Origin: CAZRIT01 sp964600225
Lineage (GTDB): Bacteria; Bacillota; Clostridia; Christensenellales; CAG-138
NCBI GenBank assembly: GCA_964600225.1
Contig: CAZRIT010000014.1
Span: 1 to 35,297 of the forward strand
Direction: 5' to 3'
Length of the DNA stretch: 35,297 bases
Shown here: piece after piece, positions 24,135-32,470 of the stretch
Numbering within the stretch: position 1 is the first letter of the stretch
Layout: every line of letters begins with the position of its first letter
The notes under the pieces: model-generated
Seen by the model: only the letters and a program-made list of their open reading frames with translations
What the model was told of the DNA's origin: nothing
Databases searched by the model: none
Translations under genes and position numbers: made by a program

Positions 24135-25526
24135 ATGGAACATAATATAAATAAAGATGGCCTTGCGCCGCAAAAAGAAAACAAGATGGGCGTGCTGCCC
24201 GAGGGAAAGCTGCTGTTTCAGATGGCGCTGCCGCTGAGCGCCTCAATGCTCATACAGGCTTTGTACAACATCGTCGACAGCATCTTTGTATCCAGGCTCA
24301 GCGAAAACGCGCTCACCGCCGTGACGCTGGCGTACCCGATGTATATGCTCATGATCTCCGTTGCCGTCGGCACGGGCGTGGGCATCAACTCCCTCATTTC
24401 GCGCCGATTGGGCGCCAAGCGCTTTGAGGAGGCCAACCGCGCCGCCGATAACGGCCTGTTTGTGATGATCCTCACCGCGCTGGCGTTTGTGCTGTTCGGG
24501 CTGTTCGGCGCCAAGCCCTTCATCTATGCCTATACCGATATCCCCGAGCTGCAGCAGATGGGCACGACGTATCTCAGCATCTGCGCCACGTTTTGCATCG
24601 GGGTGTTCATACAGGTGTATTGCGAGCGCATCATGCAGTCGCAGGGCAAAAACGTCGCCTCCATGCTCATGCAGCTTGTGGGCGCGGTGTTCAACCTGAT
24701 ATTCGACCCGATTTTGATATTCGGCCTGTTCGGCTTTCCCAAAATGGGCGTGGCGGGCGCGGCGGTGGCTACCGTCGGCGGGCAGATACTGGCCTCGGTG
24801 TTTTCGCTGTGCATCGTGTTCAGCCGTCACAACGAGGTGCAGATTTCCGTGCGCGGCTTCCGTCCCGACAGGGAGGTCATCCGCGCCATCTATCGCGTGG
24901 GGTTGCCGTCGATTATCATGCAGAGCATCACCACCGTCATGCAGCTTGCCCTCAACGCCATCCTCATTTCCTTCACCGCAACGGCCGTGGCCGTCAGCGG
25001 CGCGTACTTTAAGATTCAGTCGTTCGTGCTGATGCCGCTGTTTGGCATGACCAACGCCTCCATGAGCATTATGGCCTACAACTACGGCGCGCGCCGCAAG
25101 GACCGCCTGATGCGCACCTGGCGCCTGACCATGTACGCGGCGCTTGTGATGATGGGCATTGCGGTCGTGGTGTTTCGGACGTATCCTGACCAAATCCTGA
25201 GTCTGTTCGACGCCTCGGAGGAGATGCTCGCCATCGGGCGGGGCGCGTTTCGGCGCATTCCGCTGCACCTGCCCGTGGCGGCTGTGGTCATCTCCATATC
25301 CACGGTGTTTCAGTCCGTCGGCAACGGCGTATACAGCATGGTGATGTCGCTGCTAAGGCAGTTGGTGGTGCTCGTTCCCGCCGCGTGGCTGATGTCTGCC
25401 CTGGCTAACGATGTCAGCGCCGTCTGGTGGTCGTTTTTGATCGCCGAGGGCTTTGCGCTGTGCATCGCCGTGCCGCTGTTTGTCCGCACCTACCGCAACA
25501 AGATCAACCCGCTTGACGCGGCGTAG
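24135..25526 (+). CDS. MATE family efflux transporter
   Basis: A 463-residue membrane protein with about twelve helices, of the multidrug and toxic compound extrusion family (DinF/NorM-related clostridial branch). It begins with the branch-typical 'MGVLPEGKLLFQMALPLSASMLIQALYNIVDSIFVSR' region (partly residues 18-50). The second half repeats the fold, starting near 'IYRVGLPSIIMQS'. Transport is expected to use a Na+ or H+ gradient; the substrate cannot be predicted. I choose ATG 24135 because an in-frame ATG at 24102 lies within the promoter. ATG 24186 is another possibility. No regulator is adjacent. Confidence 0.92.
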   Translation: MEHNINKDGLAPQKENKMGVLPEGKLLFQMALPLSASMLIQALYNIVDSIFVSRLSENALTAVTLAYPMYMLMISVAVGTGVGINSLISRRLGAKRFEEANRAADNGLFVMILTALAFVLFGLFGAKPFIYAYTDIPELQQMGTTYLSICATFCIGVFIQVYCERIMQSQGKNVASMLMQLVGAVFNLIFDPILIFGLFGFPKMGVAGAAVATVGGQILASVFSLCIVFSRHNEVQISVRGFRPDREVIRAIYRVGLPSIIMQSITTVMQLALNAILISFTATAVAVSGAYFKIQSFVLMPLFGMTNASMSIMAYNYGARRKDRLMRTWRLTMYAALVMMGIAVVVFRTYPDQILSLFDASEEMLAIGRGAFRRIPLHLPVAAVVISISTVFQSVGNGVYSMVMSLLRQLVVLVPAAWLMSALANDVSAVWWSFLIAEGFALCIAVPLFVRTYRNKINPLDAA

Positions 25527-25544
25527 GGACGGGGGCGGAGGACG

Positions 25545-25860
25545 GAGAACGGTTTTACCTTTCTTTGAGAGAACGGCTTTCCCTTTCTTTGAAAAGAAAG
25601 GGAACCAAAGAAACCTATAAAAGATTGTTATGATGAAGGGCTCTCTTTTCTACTGTCATTCAGTAGAGGGAGCCTTATATTTATAAGTTTTTCTGCTTAC
25701 TCTTTTCTTTGAGAGAACGGCTTTCCCTTTCTTAAAAAGAAAGGGAACCAAAGAAACCTGTAAAAGTATGATGAAGGGCTCTCTTTTCTGCTGCTATTCA
25801 GTAGAGGGAGCCTTATATTTATAAGTTTTTCTGCTTACTCTTTTTTCAAAAAGAGTAAGA
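25545..25860. repeat. Junction hairpin repeat, tandem double copy
   Basis: Two units about 144 bp apart (about 25561-25704 and 25705-25840), followed by a closing hairpin (CTTACTCTTTTT to AAAAAGAGTAAG, 25834-25859). Each unit has a CCCTTTCTT/AAGAAAGGG hairpin, the box AACCAAAGAAACCT, then a second hairpin built from GGGCTC...GAGCC and CTACTG...CAGTAG, then 'TATATTTATAAGTTTTTCTGCTTACTC'. In the second unit CTACTG is CTGCTG, which keeps pairing as G-U. A short 24-bp tandem (GAGAACGG..., 25545 and 25569) begins the array. There is no coding potential in the 411 bp between MATE and icd. Confidence 0.85.
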
Positions 25861-25876
25861 AAACAAAATTCAAAAG

Positions 25877-25902
25877 AAGGCGGCCGCATGAGCGGCCGCC
25901 TT
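25877..25902 (-). terminator. Terminator of the citDEF-aconitase-icd operon
   Basis: A perfect 11-bp stem (AAGGCGGCCGC 25877-25887 with GCGGCCGCCTT 25892-25902, loop of 4) lies just after the icd stop on the minus strand, followed in that direction by T-rich sequence. It is a near copy of the hairpin ending the rnf operon. Confidence 0.82.
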
Positions 25903-25937
25903 CCGAACGGACTCCGATGATATCCCGCCTGCCTGCC

Positions 25938-27146
25938 TTAGAGCAGCTTTTCGAGGCGTTTGCGGATTTCCTTGATGAACTCCATGGTTGTGACGGCCTT
26001 GGGCGTGCCGCCCTCGACGAGGCCGACGAGGTCCTTGGTCATGATGCCGTCGTTGAGGGTCTGGATGGAGGCCTGCTCCAGCTTCATGCCGAAGGATACC
26101 AGCGCGGGCAGGTTATCCATTTCACCGCGCTTTTTGAGCGCGCCGCTCCAGGCAAAGATGGTCGCCATGGGGTTGGTGGAGGTTTCCTCGCCCTTGAGGT
26201 ACTTGTAGTAGTGGCGGGTGACGGTGCCGTGCGCGGCCTCGTACTCGTAGTTGCCGTCGGGCGAAACCAAAACGCTTGTCATCATGGCCAGCGAACCGAA
26301 CGCCGTGGAGACCATATCGCTCATGACATCGCCATCGTAGTTCTTGCAGGCCCAGATGTAGCCGCCCTCGGAGCGGATGACGCGTGCCACGGCGTCGTCG
26401 ATGAGGGTGTAGAAGTAGGTGATGCCGAGCTTGTCGAACTCCGCCTTGTAGTCCGCGTCAAAGATCTCCTGGAAGATATCCTTGAAGGTGTGGTCGTACT
26501 TCTTGCTGATGGTATCCTTGGTGGAAAACCACAGATCCTGCTTGGTGCCGATGGCGTACTTAAAGCAGGCGTGCGCAAAGGAGCGGATGGAGGAATCCTT
26601 GTTGTACAGGCCCTGGAGGACGCCCGGGCACTCAAAATCGTAGATGGTCTGACGGAACTGTTTGCCGCTTTCACCCGTGAACAGCAGCTCCGCCTTGCCC
26701 TTTTCGGGCACGCGGTATTCGGTGCCCTTGTACACGTCGCCATAGGCATGACGGGCAATGGTGATGGGCTTTTTCCAGTTCTTGACGACGGGTTTGATGG
26801 AGTCGATCAGGATGGGCGCGCGGAACACCGTGCCGTCCAGCACGGAGCGGATGGTGCCGTTGGGGCTCTTCCACATTTCGTGCAGTTTGTATTCCTCCAT
26901 GCGCTGCTGGTTGGGGGTGATGGTGGCGCACTTCACGCCCACGCCGTATTTTTTGATGGCGTTGGCGGAATCCACGGTGATCTGGTCGCGCGTTTCGTCG
27001 CGCACGGGCAGGCCAAGGTCGTAATACTCGGTCTTGAGGTCCACAAACGGCGTGAGCAGCTCGTCCTTGAGCCACTGCCAGATGATGCGTGTCATTTCGT
27101 CGCCGTCGATCTCGACGAGCGGGGTGGTCATGCCGATTTTAGCCAT
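25938..27146 (-). CDS. icd: NADP-dependent isocitrate dehydrogenase, eukaryotic-like homodimeric type
   Basis: Oxidises isocitrate to 2-oxoglutarate and CO2 with NADP+. The 402-residue protein matches the eukaryotic IDH1/IDH2-like subfamily rather than the Escherichia coli type. It has 'VEIDGDEMTRIIW' (11-23), 'KSPNGTIR' (93-100) with substrate-binding Ser and Arg residues, and 'ARHAYGD' (131-137) with R132 in the same position as human IDH1. 'IWACKNYDGDVMSD' carries the metal-binding aspartates, and 'AAHGTVTRHY' has the Arg-His pair that favours NADP+ over NAD+. AGAAAGGAAAC precedes the start. It is the last gene of the citrate operon, 28 bp after the aconitase gene. Confidence 0.96.
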   Translation of the reverse strand: MAKIGMTTPLVEIDGDEMTRIIWQWLKDELLTPFVDLKTEYYDLGLPVRDETRDQITVDSANAIKKYGVGVKCATITPNQQRMEEYKLHEMWKSPNGTIRSVLDGTVFRAPILIDSIKPVVKNWKKPITIARHAYGDVYKGTEYRVPEKGKAELLFTGESGKQFRQTIYDFECPGVLQGLYNKDSSIRSFAHACFKYAIGTKQDLWFSTKDTISKKYDHTFKDIFQEIFDADYKAEFDKLGITYFYTLIDDAVARVIRSEGGYIWACKNYDGDVMSDMVSTAFGSLAMMTSVLVSPDGNYEYEAAHGTVTRHYYKYLKGEETSTNPMATIFAWSGALKKRGEMDNLPALVSFGMKLEQASIQTLNDGIMTKDLVGLVEGGTPKAVTTMEFIKEIRKRLEKLL

Positions 27147-27174
27147 AACATGTTTCCTTTCTGCCGTTGGGCTG

Positions 27175-29412
27175 TCAGCGGTTCTGCGCCGCGTAGTAGT
27201 TCATCAGGCATCCTTCGAGGATGATCTGCTTTTCGTCGTCGGTCAGGCCCTTGACGTTGAGGACAATCTCGTCCACCTTGCCGTTCTTGCGGATGGCCTT
27301 GGCGGGGATGGTCTCGACGCCGTGCTCGATGGCGGCGCGGATGCCGGGCACGAACACATAATCGCCATCCTCATAGTCAAACGGCGCGCCCGCAGGCAGC
27401 GTGAAGGGGAGAATGCCCCAGTTGATGCAGTTGCTGCGGTAGCGCTTGGTGGCATACTCATAGCAGATGTTGGCAAAGCCGCCCAGCACCTTCTGGCAGC
27501 TGGCAGCCTGCTCGCGCGCGGAACCGTCGCCGGGCTTGTTGGCGAACACGCAGCTGCCAAACTGGGTGGTCTGGAGCAGCTTTTCGGCGTCGCCGACCTT
27601 GCCAAGCACGTCCGCAAGCTGCTGCGGCTTGCTGCCCGCGATGCGTTCCGCTTCCACCTTGGCGATGGCCTTGCTGCGGCCGACGTACTCTGGCACGCGG
27701 CGGGAGAGCGCAAACTCGCTCAAGCGCAGCGGGTTGGAGCGGTAGGAGCTGGTCTCGCCCGAGGGGATGAGCTCGTCGGTGGTGGTGACGGGGTCGCGGA
27801 TGACGGCCGCCAGCTGCACAAGCAGATTCTCGCCGAGCGGGTACATCGTGGGCCAGTCGGTGATGTTGGGCCCGAGGATGAGCTCCACGCTCGGGTCGGC
27901 CTTCCCATAGCCGTAGTAGCAGCGCTTTTCGTAGACGCTCTTGTCAAAGTGGTATTCAAACGGGCGGGACTTGTATTCCACATCGCTGGCGGCGGTGATG
28001 ACGCCGCCGTTGGCGGCGGTTGCCGCGATGGAGCGCGCATCCATGAGCGCCACGACCGCAAGCTGGCCCTCGCCGGGCTTGCTGCCCTCGCGGTTGGGGA
28101 AGTTGCGGGTGGTGTGCCGCAGCGACAGGCCGTTGTTGCCGGGCACGTCGCCTGCGCCAAAGCACGGGCCGCAGAACGAGGGCTTGATGATGGCGCCCGC
28201 CTCCAGCAGCTCCTCCGTTGCACCCAGGCGCGTCAGCTCCAGGCTGACGGGCACGCTGGTGGGGTACACGTCCAGCGCAAAGTAGCTGTTGCCGATATCG
28301 GCGTCCTTGAGGATGTCGGCGGCTTCCACGATGTTGTCGAACAGGCCGCCCGCGCAGCCCGCGATGATGCCCTGATCGGCCTGTACCTTGCCGCCCTTGG
28401 CCTTGGAGCGCAGGTCGAGCTTGGCCTTTTTGAACTTCTCGCCCGCTTCCTTTTCCACCTTGGCCAGCAGCTCGTCGGCATTGGCCACGAACTCATGGAT
28501 GGTGTAGGCGTTGGAGGGATGGAACGGCAGCGCGATCATGCACTCGGCCTCGTCGAGGTCGATGGTGATCATGGCGTCGTAGTATGCGCCGTCCTCGGGC
28601 TCGAGCTTTTGATAATCCTCCGCGCGGCCGTGCGTGCGGTAGAAGCGGCGGATCTCATCGTCGGTTTCCCAGATGGAGCTTAGGCAGGTGGTCTCGGTGG
28701 TCATGACATCGATGCCGTTACGGAAATCGGCGGAGAGGTTTTCAATGCCGGGGCCCACAAATTCCAATACCTTGTTCTTGACAAAGCCGCCGCCGAACGT
28801 GGCGCGCACCAGATCGATGGCGATATCGTGCGGGCCTACGCCGTGGCGGGGCTTGCCCGTGACGTAGCAGAGCACCACCTCGGGCGCGTTGACGTCGTAG
28901 GTGTTTTTCAATAGCTGCTTGACCAGCTCCGGCCCGCCCTCGCCCACGCCCATGGTGCCCAGTGCGCCGTAACGGGTGTGGCTGTCGGAACCCAGGATCA
29001 TGCCGCCGCACTTGGTGAGGGCTTCACGCGCATAGCTGTGGATGACGCTCTGGTTGGCGGGCACATAGATGCCGCCGTACTTCTTGGCGGCGGACAGGCC
29101 GAAGATGTGGTCATCCTCGTTGATGGTGCCGCCGACGGCGCAGAGGCTGTTGTGGCAGTTGGTCATGGCATAGGGGATGGGGAACTCCGTCAGCCCCGAT
29201 GCGCGCGCGGTCTGGATGATGCCCACATAGGTGATATCGTGGGAAATCAGCGCGTCAAACTTGATGTTGAGCTTTTTGGGGTTGCTGCCAACGTTGTGGC
29301 TGCGCAGGATGCGGTAGGCGATGGTCTTTTCGCGGCACGCATCGGGATCGCCGCCCGTGGACTGCGGTTTGCCGTTGACGAGGTATACGCCTTGATTGTG
29401 GTACTGAATCAT
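27175..29412 (-). CDS. Aconitate hydratase family protein (single-chain, YbhJ-like)
   Basis: Predicted to interconvert citrate and isocitrate through cis-aconitate with a 4Fe-4S cluster. The 745-residue protein has GSDSHT (141-146), cluster cysteines C353 (IIAGCAGG), C414 and C417 (PSFCGPCFGAG), and the swivelling C-terminal domain containing 'RYRSNCINWGILPF'. The N-terminus 'MIQYHNQGVYLVNG' is like the YbhJ-type hydratases rather than AcnA or AcnB, so substrate is assigned mainly from context: it sits between citrate lyase and isocitrate dehydrogenase. A homologous hydratase acting on another tricarboxylate remains possible. It begins 15 bp after citF with a TTAGGAGG ribosome site. Confidence 0.9.
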   Translation of the reverse strand: MIQYHNQGVYLVNGKPQSTGGDPDACREKTIAYRILRSHNVGSNPKKLNIKFDALISHDITYVGIIQTARASGLTEFPIPYAMTNCHNSLCAVGGTINEDDHIFGLSAAKKYGGIYVPANQSVIHSYAREALTKCGGMILGSDSHTRYGALGTMGVGEGGPELVKQLLKNTYDVNAPEVVLCYVTGKPRHGVGPHDIAIDLVRATFGGGFVKNKVLEFVGPGIENLSADFRNGIDVMTTETTCLSSIWETDDEIRRFYRTHGRAEDYQKLEPEDGAYYDAMITIDLDEAECMIALPFHPSNAYTIHEFVANADELLAKVEKEAGEKFKKAKLDLRSKAKGGKVQADQGIIAGCAGGLFDNIVEAADILKDADIGNSYFALDVYPTSVPVSLELTRLGATEELLEAGAIIKPSFCGPCFGAGDVPGNNGLSLRHTTRNFPNREGSKPGEGQLAVVALMDARSIAATAANGGVITAASDVEYKSRPFEYHFDKSVYEKRCYYGYGKADPSVELILGPNITDWPTMYPLGENLLVQLAAVIRDPVTTTDELIPSGETSSYRSNPLRLSEFALSRRVPEYVGRSKAIAKVEAERIAGSKPQQLADVLGKVGDAEKLLQTTQFGSCVFANKPGDGSAREQAASCQKVLGGFANICYEYATKRYRSNCINWGILPFTLPAGAPFDYEDGDYVFVPGIRAAIEHGVETIPAKAIRKNGKVDEIVLNVKGLTDDEKQIILEGCLMNYYAAQNR

Positions 29413-29427
29413 TGGTTTGCCTCCTAA

Positions 29428-30966
29428 TTAATCTTCGTCGATTTGACGGATGACGTCGATGACGCTGCCGTCGCGGTAGGTGACCAGCCCGACGATGCGG
29501 TCTTTGAACTTGACGGCGTCGGGCTTGCCCGTCAGCGCTTCGGCCTCTGCCTTAAGCTGTTGAATATCCTTGAGCGGGATGTGCGCGGCTTCCAGCCGTG
29601 CCTTGACGTCGGGACGGAGCGGGTTGACGGCCACGCCCTGATCGGTCACCAGCACATCCACGGTGCTGCCGGGGGTAACCAGCGTTCCGACATGGTCGAG
29701 CACGCAGGGCATGCGGCCGCGCAGCAGCGGGCACACCACCACCGTCAGCGCAGCGCCCGCTGCGGTATCGGGATGGCCGCCGATGGCGCCGCGGATGACG
29801 CCGTCGGAGCCCGTCAGCACGTTGACGTTGAAATCGGTGTCGATCTCCAGCGCGGAGAGCACCACCACGTCCAGCGCGTTGACTACGGAACCGCGGTTAT
29901 AGGGGTTGGCGTAGTAGTTGGCGTCGATCTGGCGGTGGAAGCGGTTGTCCTTTAACGATACCGCCGCGTCCAGGTCGAAGCTTTGCACGTCCAGCAGGCG
30001 GCCGATGAGGCCTTCCTCATGCAAACGCACCATGGCGCCCGTGATGCCGCCCAGCGCGAAGCTGGCCTTGACGTTTTGCTTCACCATGTAATCGTGCAAA
30101 AACCGCGTGACCGCCAGCGATGCGCCGCCCGTGCCCGTCTGCATGGAGAAGCCGTCGTAGAAATAGCCGCTGTGGACGATGACCTCGGCCGCGCGCTCCG
30201 CAATCAGCAGGTCGCGCGGGTTCTTGGTAAAGCGCGTGGCGCCCGACATGATCTTTTGCGGGTCGCCGATGCTGTCGACCACCACCACATAGTCCACATA
30301 CCGCTGCGAAATGGCAAACGGCGTGTTGGGATACGGTACAAGGTTATCGGTGATGACGACCACCTTGTCGGCATGCTGCGCATCGGGCACGGCATAGCCC
30401 AGCGAGCCGCACATGCTCTTGCCCTCGCCGTTGCGGGTGTAGCCGTTGGCGTTGCCGAACGCATCGCAGCTCGGTGCGCCCAGGAACGCAACGTCGATGT
30501 GCAATTCGCCCGAGTCGATGGCCGCCGCGCGCCCGCCGTGGGTGCGAAAGACCATCGGGTTTTCCATCAGCCCGCGTGAGATGGCCTCTGCCAGCTTGCC
30601 GCGGCAGCCCGAGGTTTCCACGCGGGTTACGACGCCGTTGCGGATGTGGTCGATCATGGGCGCGTGGCAATCGGTCAGGCTGGAGGCCGCAACGCGCAGA
30701 TCCTTGATGCCCATCTTGGCGGCAGCGTCGAGCACCATGTTGACAATGTAGTCGCCCGCGCGGAAATGGTGGTGGAAGGAGATGGTCATGCCGTCCTTGA
30801 GGCCCGATTTGCGGATGGCTTCCTCCAGCGATGGCAGCAGCTTGTCGGACTGCTCCTGACGCGCGGCCAGGGAAATATCGTCCTTGACGTGCAGGCGCGG
30901 GTTTTTGCCCTGCTCAAACACGCTGTAACCGAGCTGTTCTACCTGTTTTGCAAATGCTTTTTCCAT
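29428..30966 (-). CDS. citF: Citrate lyase alpha subunit (citrate:acetyl-ACP transferase)
   Basis: Exchanges the acetyl group on the CitD carrier for citrate, giving citryl-CitD and acetate. The 512-residue protein is full length. Family stretches include 'MTISFHHHFRAGDYIVNMVLDAA' (about 60-82), 'DHIRNGVVTRVETSGCRGKLAEAIS' and 'RTHGGRAAAIDSGELHIDVAFLGAP'. It starts 3 bp after the citE stop with GGAGGCAT upstream. Confidence 0.97.
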   Translation of the reverse strand: MEKAFAKQVEQLGYSVFEQGKNPRLHVKDDISLAARQEQSDKLLPSLEEAIRKSGLKDGMTISFHHHFRAGDYIVNMVLDAAAKMGIKDLRVAASSLTDCHAPMIDHIRNGVVTRVETSGCRGKLAEAISRGLMENPMVFRTHGGRAAAIDSGELHIDVAFLGAPSCDAFGNANGYTRNGEGKSMCGSLGYAVPDAQHADKVVVITDNLVPYPNTPFAISQRYVDYVVVVDSIGDPQKIMSGATRFTKNPRDLLIAERAAEVIVHSGYFYDGFSMQTGTGGASLAVTRFLHDYMVKQNVKASFALGGITGAMVRLHEEGLIGRLLDVQSFDLDAAVSLKDNRFHRQIDANYYANPYNRGSVVNALDVVVLSALEIDTDFNVNVLTGSDGVIRGAIGGHPDTAAGAALTVVVCPLLRGRMPCVLDHVGTLVTPGSTVDVLVTDQGVAVNPLRPDVKARLEAAHIPLKDIQQLKAEAEALTGKPDAVKFKDRIVGLVTYRDGSVIDVIRQIDED

Positions 30967-30969
30967 TGC

Positions 30970-31860
30970 TTATGCCTCCTCGTCGAATGCGACCTTGGCG
31001 GCGCGCGCCATTTCCAGCGTGCGCTCTGCGCGCAGCACGATGGGGCGGTCAACCATCTTGCCGTTGAGGCTGATGACGCCGCTGCCCTTCGCCTCCGCCT
31101 CGCGGATGGCGGCCTTGATCTTGAGCGCCTTCTCGATCTCCTTTTGAGACGGGGTGAACACCCTGTGGATGGGGGCGATCTGGCGCGGGTTGATGATGGA
31201 CTTGCCGTCGAAGCCGAGCTGCTTGATCAGCTCCGTCTCGCGCACAAGCTGCTCTTCGTTGTTGACGTCGGAATAGACGGTATCGAGCGCGTCGATGCCC
31301 GCCGCCCTGGCCGCGACCACGATGGTGGCGCGCGCAAGGAACAGCTCCGAGCCCTCGGGGGAGCGGTTGGTTTTCAGGTTCGCGCAGTAATCCTCCGCAC
31401 CCAGCGCAATGCCGATGAGGCGCTTGCTGGCGGTGGCGATTTCGTACGCGTTGATCACGCCCAGCGCGCCCTCGATGGCGGCCATCATGCCCGTGGTGCC
31501 CACGGGGATGCCCGCGGCGCGCTCCACGCGCTCAATCTCCGCCTCGGTATCGAGGATGTCCTGCGCGGTTTCGGTTTTTGGCAGGCGGATGACGTGCACG
31601 CCCGCGCGCACCATCGCCTCAATATCCTGCTTGCCGTAGGGGGTGGAAAGCGGGTTGACGCGCACGACCAGCTCGCAATCGCCGTAGTGAATGGTCTTGA
31701 GCACGTTGTAGACCAATAGTCTCGCCGCATCCTTTTCCTTCATGGATACGGAATCCTCCAGGTCAAACATCAGCGCATCGGAGCCGTAGATATGCGCGTC
31801 CCGCATCATACCGGGGTTGTTGCCCGGCACAAACAGCATGGTTCTTCTCAGTCTGGACAT
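30970..31860 (-). CDS. citE: Citrate lyase beta subunit (citryl-ACP lyase)
   Basis: Cleaves citryl-CitD to oxaloacetate and regenerates acetyl-CitD. The 296-residue TIM-barrel protein opens with 'RRTMLFVPGNNPGMM' and 'ALMFDLEDSVSMKEKD', whose acidic residues are conserved in the family. 'VRVNPLSTPYG' and 'KSIINPRQIAPIHRVF' complete the signature. It starts 4 bp after citD with GGAGGTAAGC as ribosome site. Confidence 0.97.
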   Translation of the reverse strand: MSRLRRTMLFVPGNNPGMMRDAHIYGSDALMFDLEDSVSMKEKDAARLLVYNVLKTIHYGDCELVVRVNPLSTPYGKQDIEAMVRAGVHVIRLPKTETAQDILDTEAEIERVERAAGIPVGTTGMMAAIEGALGVINAYEIATASKRLIGIALGAEDYCANLKTNRSPEGSELFLARATIVVAARAAGIDALDTVYSDVNNEEQLVRETELIKQLGFDGKSIINPRQIAPIHRVFTPSQKEIEKALKIKAAIREAEAKGSGVISLNGKMVDRPIVLRAERTLEMARAAKVAFDEEA

Positions 31861-31864
31861 GTGC

Positions 31865-32149
31865 TTACCTCCATTCCGCTTCGGTCACGTCCGCACCGCG
31901 GTACGCAGCCGCCGCAACACGCGCGCGGATGGTGCAATCCAGCGCGCCCTTGTCGATGGCGCGCACGTTGGCGCTTTCCACGCCGCAGCCGCGCAGCGTG
32001 TGCTCGATGACCTGCTTGATCTGCTTGCCGAATTGGGCGGCAACCGTGCTGTCCAGCTCAATCGACATGCCTCCGTTGCCCTGTTCGATTTCAACGTAAA
32101 TATCGCCGGATTCCATTGTGCCGGCGACGCCCGTGTGAACTAGCTGCAT
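31865..32149 (-). CDS. citD: Citrate lyase acyl carrier protein (gamma subunit)
   Basis: The 94-residue acyl carrier of citrate lyase. The prosthetic group (phosphoribosyl-dephospho-CoA) is expected on S14 in GTMESGD, the same position as in Escherichia coli CitD. This supports ATG 32149 as the start; a TTG two codons upstream is too close to the GGGAGGA ribosome site. 'KGALDCTIRARV' near the C-terminus is also conserved. First gene of the citD-citE-citF-aconitase-icd operon. Confidence 0.96.
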   Translation of the reverse strand: MQLVHTGVAGTMESGDIYVEIEQGNGGMSIELDSTVAAQFGKQIKQVIEHTLRGCGVESANVRAIDKGALDCTIRARVAAAAYRGADVTEAEWR

Positions 32150-32224
32150 ATGCAATTCCTCCCGTTCATGGCTGTTATCACCCGTTCTTGGCTGGAAAAT
32201 GGGAAATGTGCCTCTGTATAATCT

Positions 32225-32253
32225 ATTCTAGTCAGTCCGCCCGAAATAGGCAA
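32225..32253 (-). promoter_or_regulatory. Sigma-A promoter for citDEF-aconitase-icd
   Basis: On the minus strand: TTGCCT (32253-32248), 17-bp spacer, TAGAAT (32230-32225). The expected start near 32218 leaves a leader of about 70 bases. Confidence 0.72.
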
Positions 32254-32298
32254 GCGAAACCATCCATCCACTATGAAATGATTTATAACGATTGTGCA

Positions 32299-32324
32299 TT
32301 GTACGATTGTATACAATCATACAA
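32299..32324. promoter_or_regulatory. 26-bp operator-like palindrome between the two citrate operons
   Basis: The core GATTGTATACAATC (32305-32318) is a perfect 14-bp palindrome; extending it to TTGTA...TACAA arms gives 26 bp with one mismatched pair. TTGTATACAA fits the general GntR/FadR-type operator form. Half-site-like CGATTGT copies lie at 32289, 32304 and 32382. The centre is about 93 bp upstream of the predicted citD transcription start, a position that suits an activator. The regulator gene is not in the window. Confidence 0.75.
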
Positions 32325-32429
32325 CCTAGAAATTACGGTGTTTTTTTGTAACGATGGCAAGTTATGATCACAACAATACGGCGATTGTGGCGCATGTGCA
32401 TAAAATGTATATCTATGCGGTCGTATTCA

Positions 32430-32438
32430 TGATATAAT
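32430..32438 (+). promoter_or_regulatory. Extended -10 promoter for citX-citC-citG
   Basis: TGATATAAT: a perfect TATAAT (32433-32438) with an upstream TG. No good -35 hexamer is visible, which suggests dependence on an activator. The start near 32445 leaves a leader of about 26 bases. Confidence 0.62.
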
Positions 32439-32470
32439 GGAGTCAAATCAATCGGACGGAGGGTGTGCGC

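Noticed and set aside
27034..28683. Long plus-strand frame opposite the aconitase gene
   Set aside because: Shadow of the aconitase gene; its composition follows that gene's codon bias.
32149..32155. Earlier TTG start for citD
   Set aside because: It lies only two bases after the ribosome site; starting at ATG 32149 puts the prosthetic-group serine at position 14, as in known CitD.
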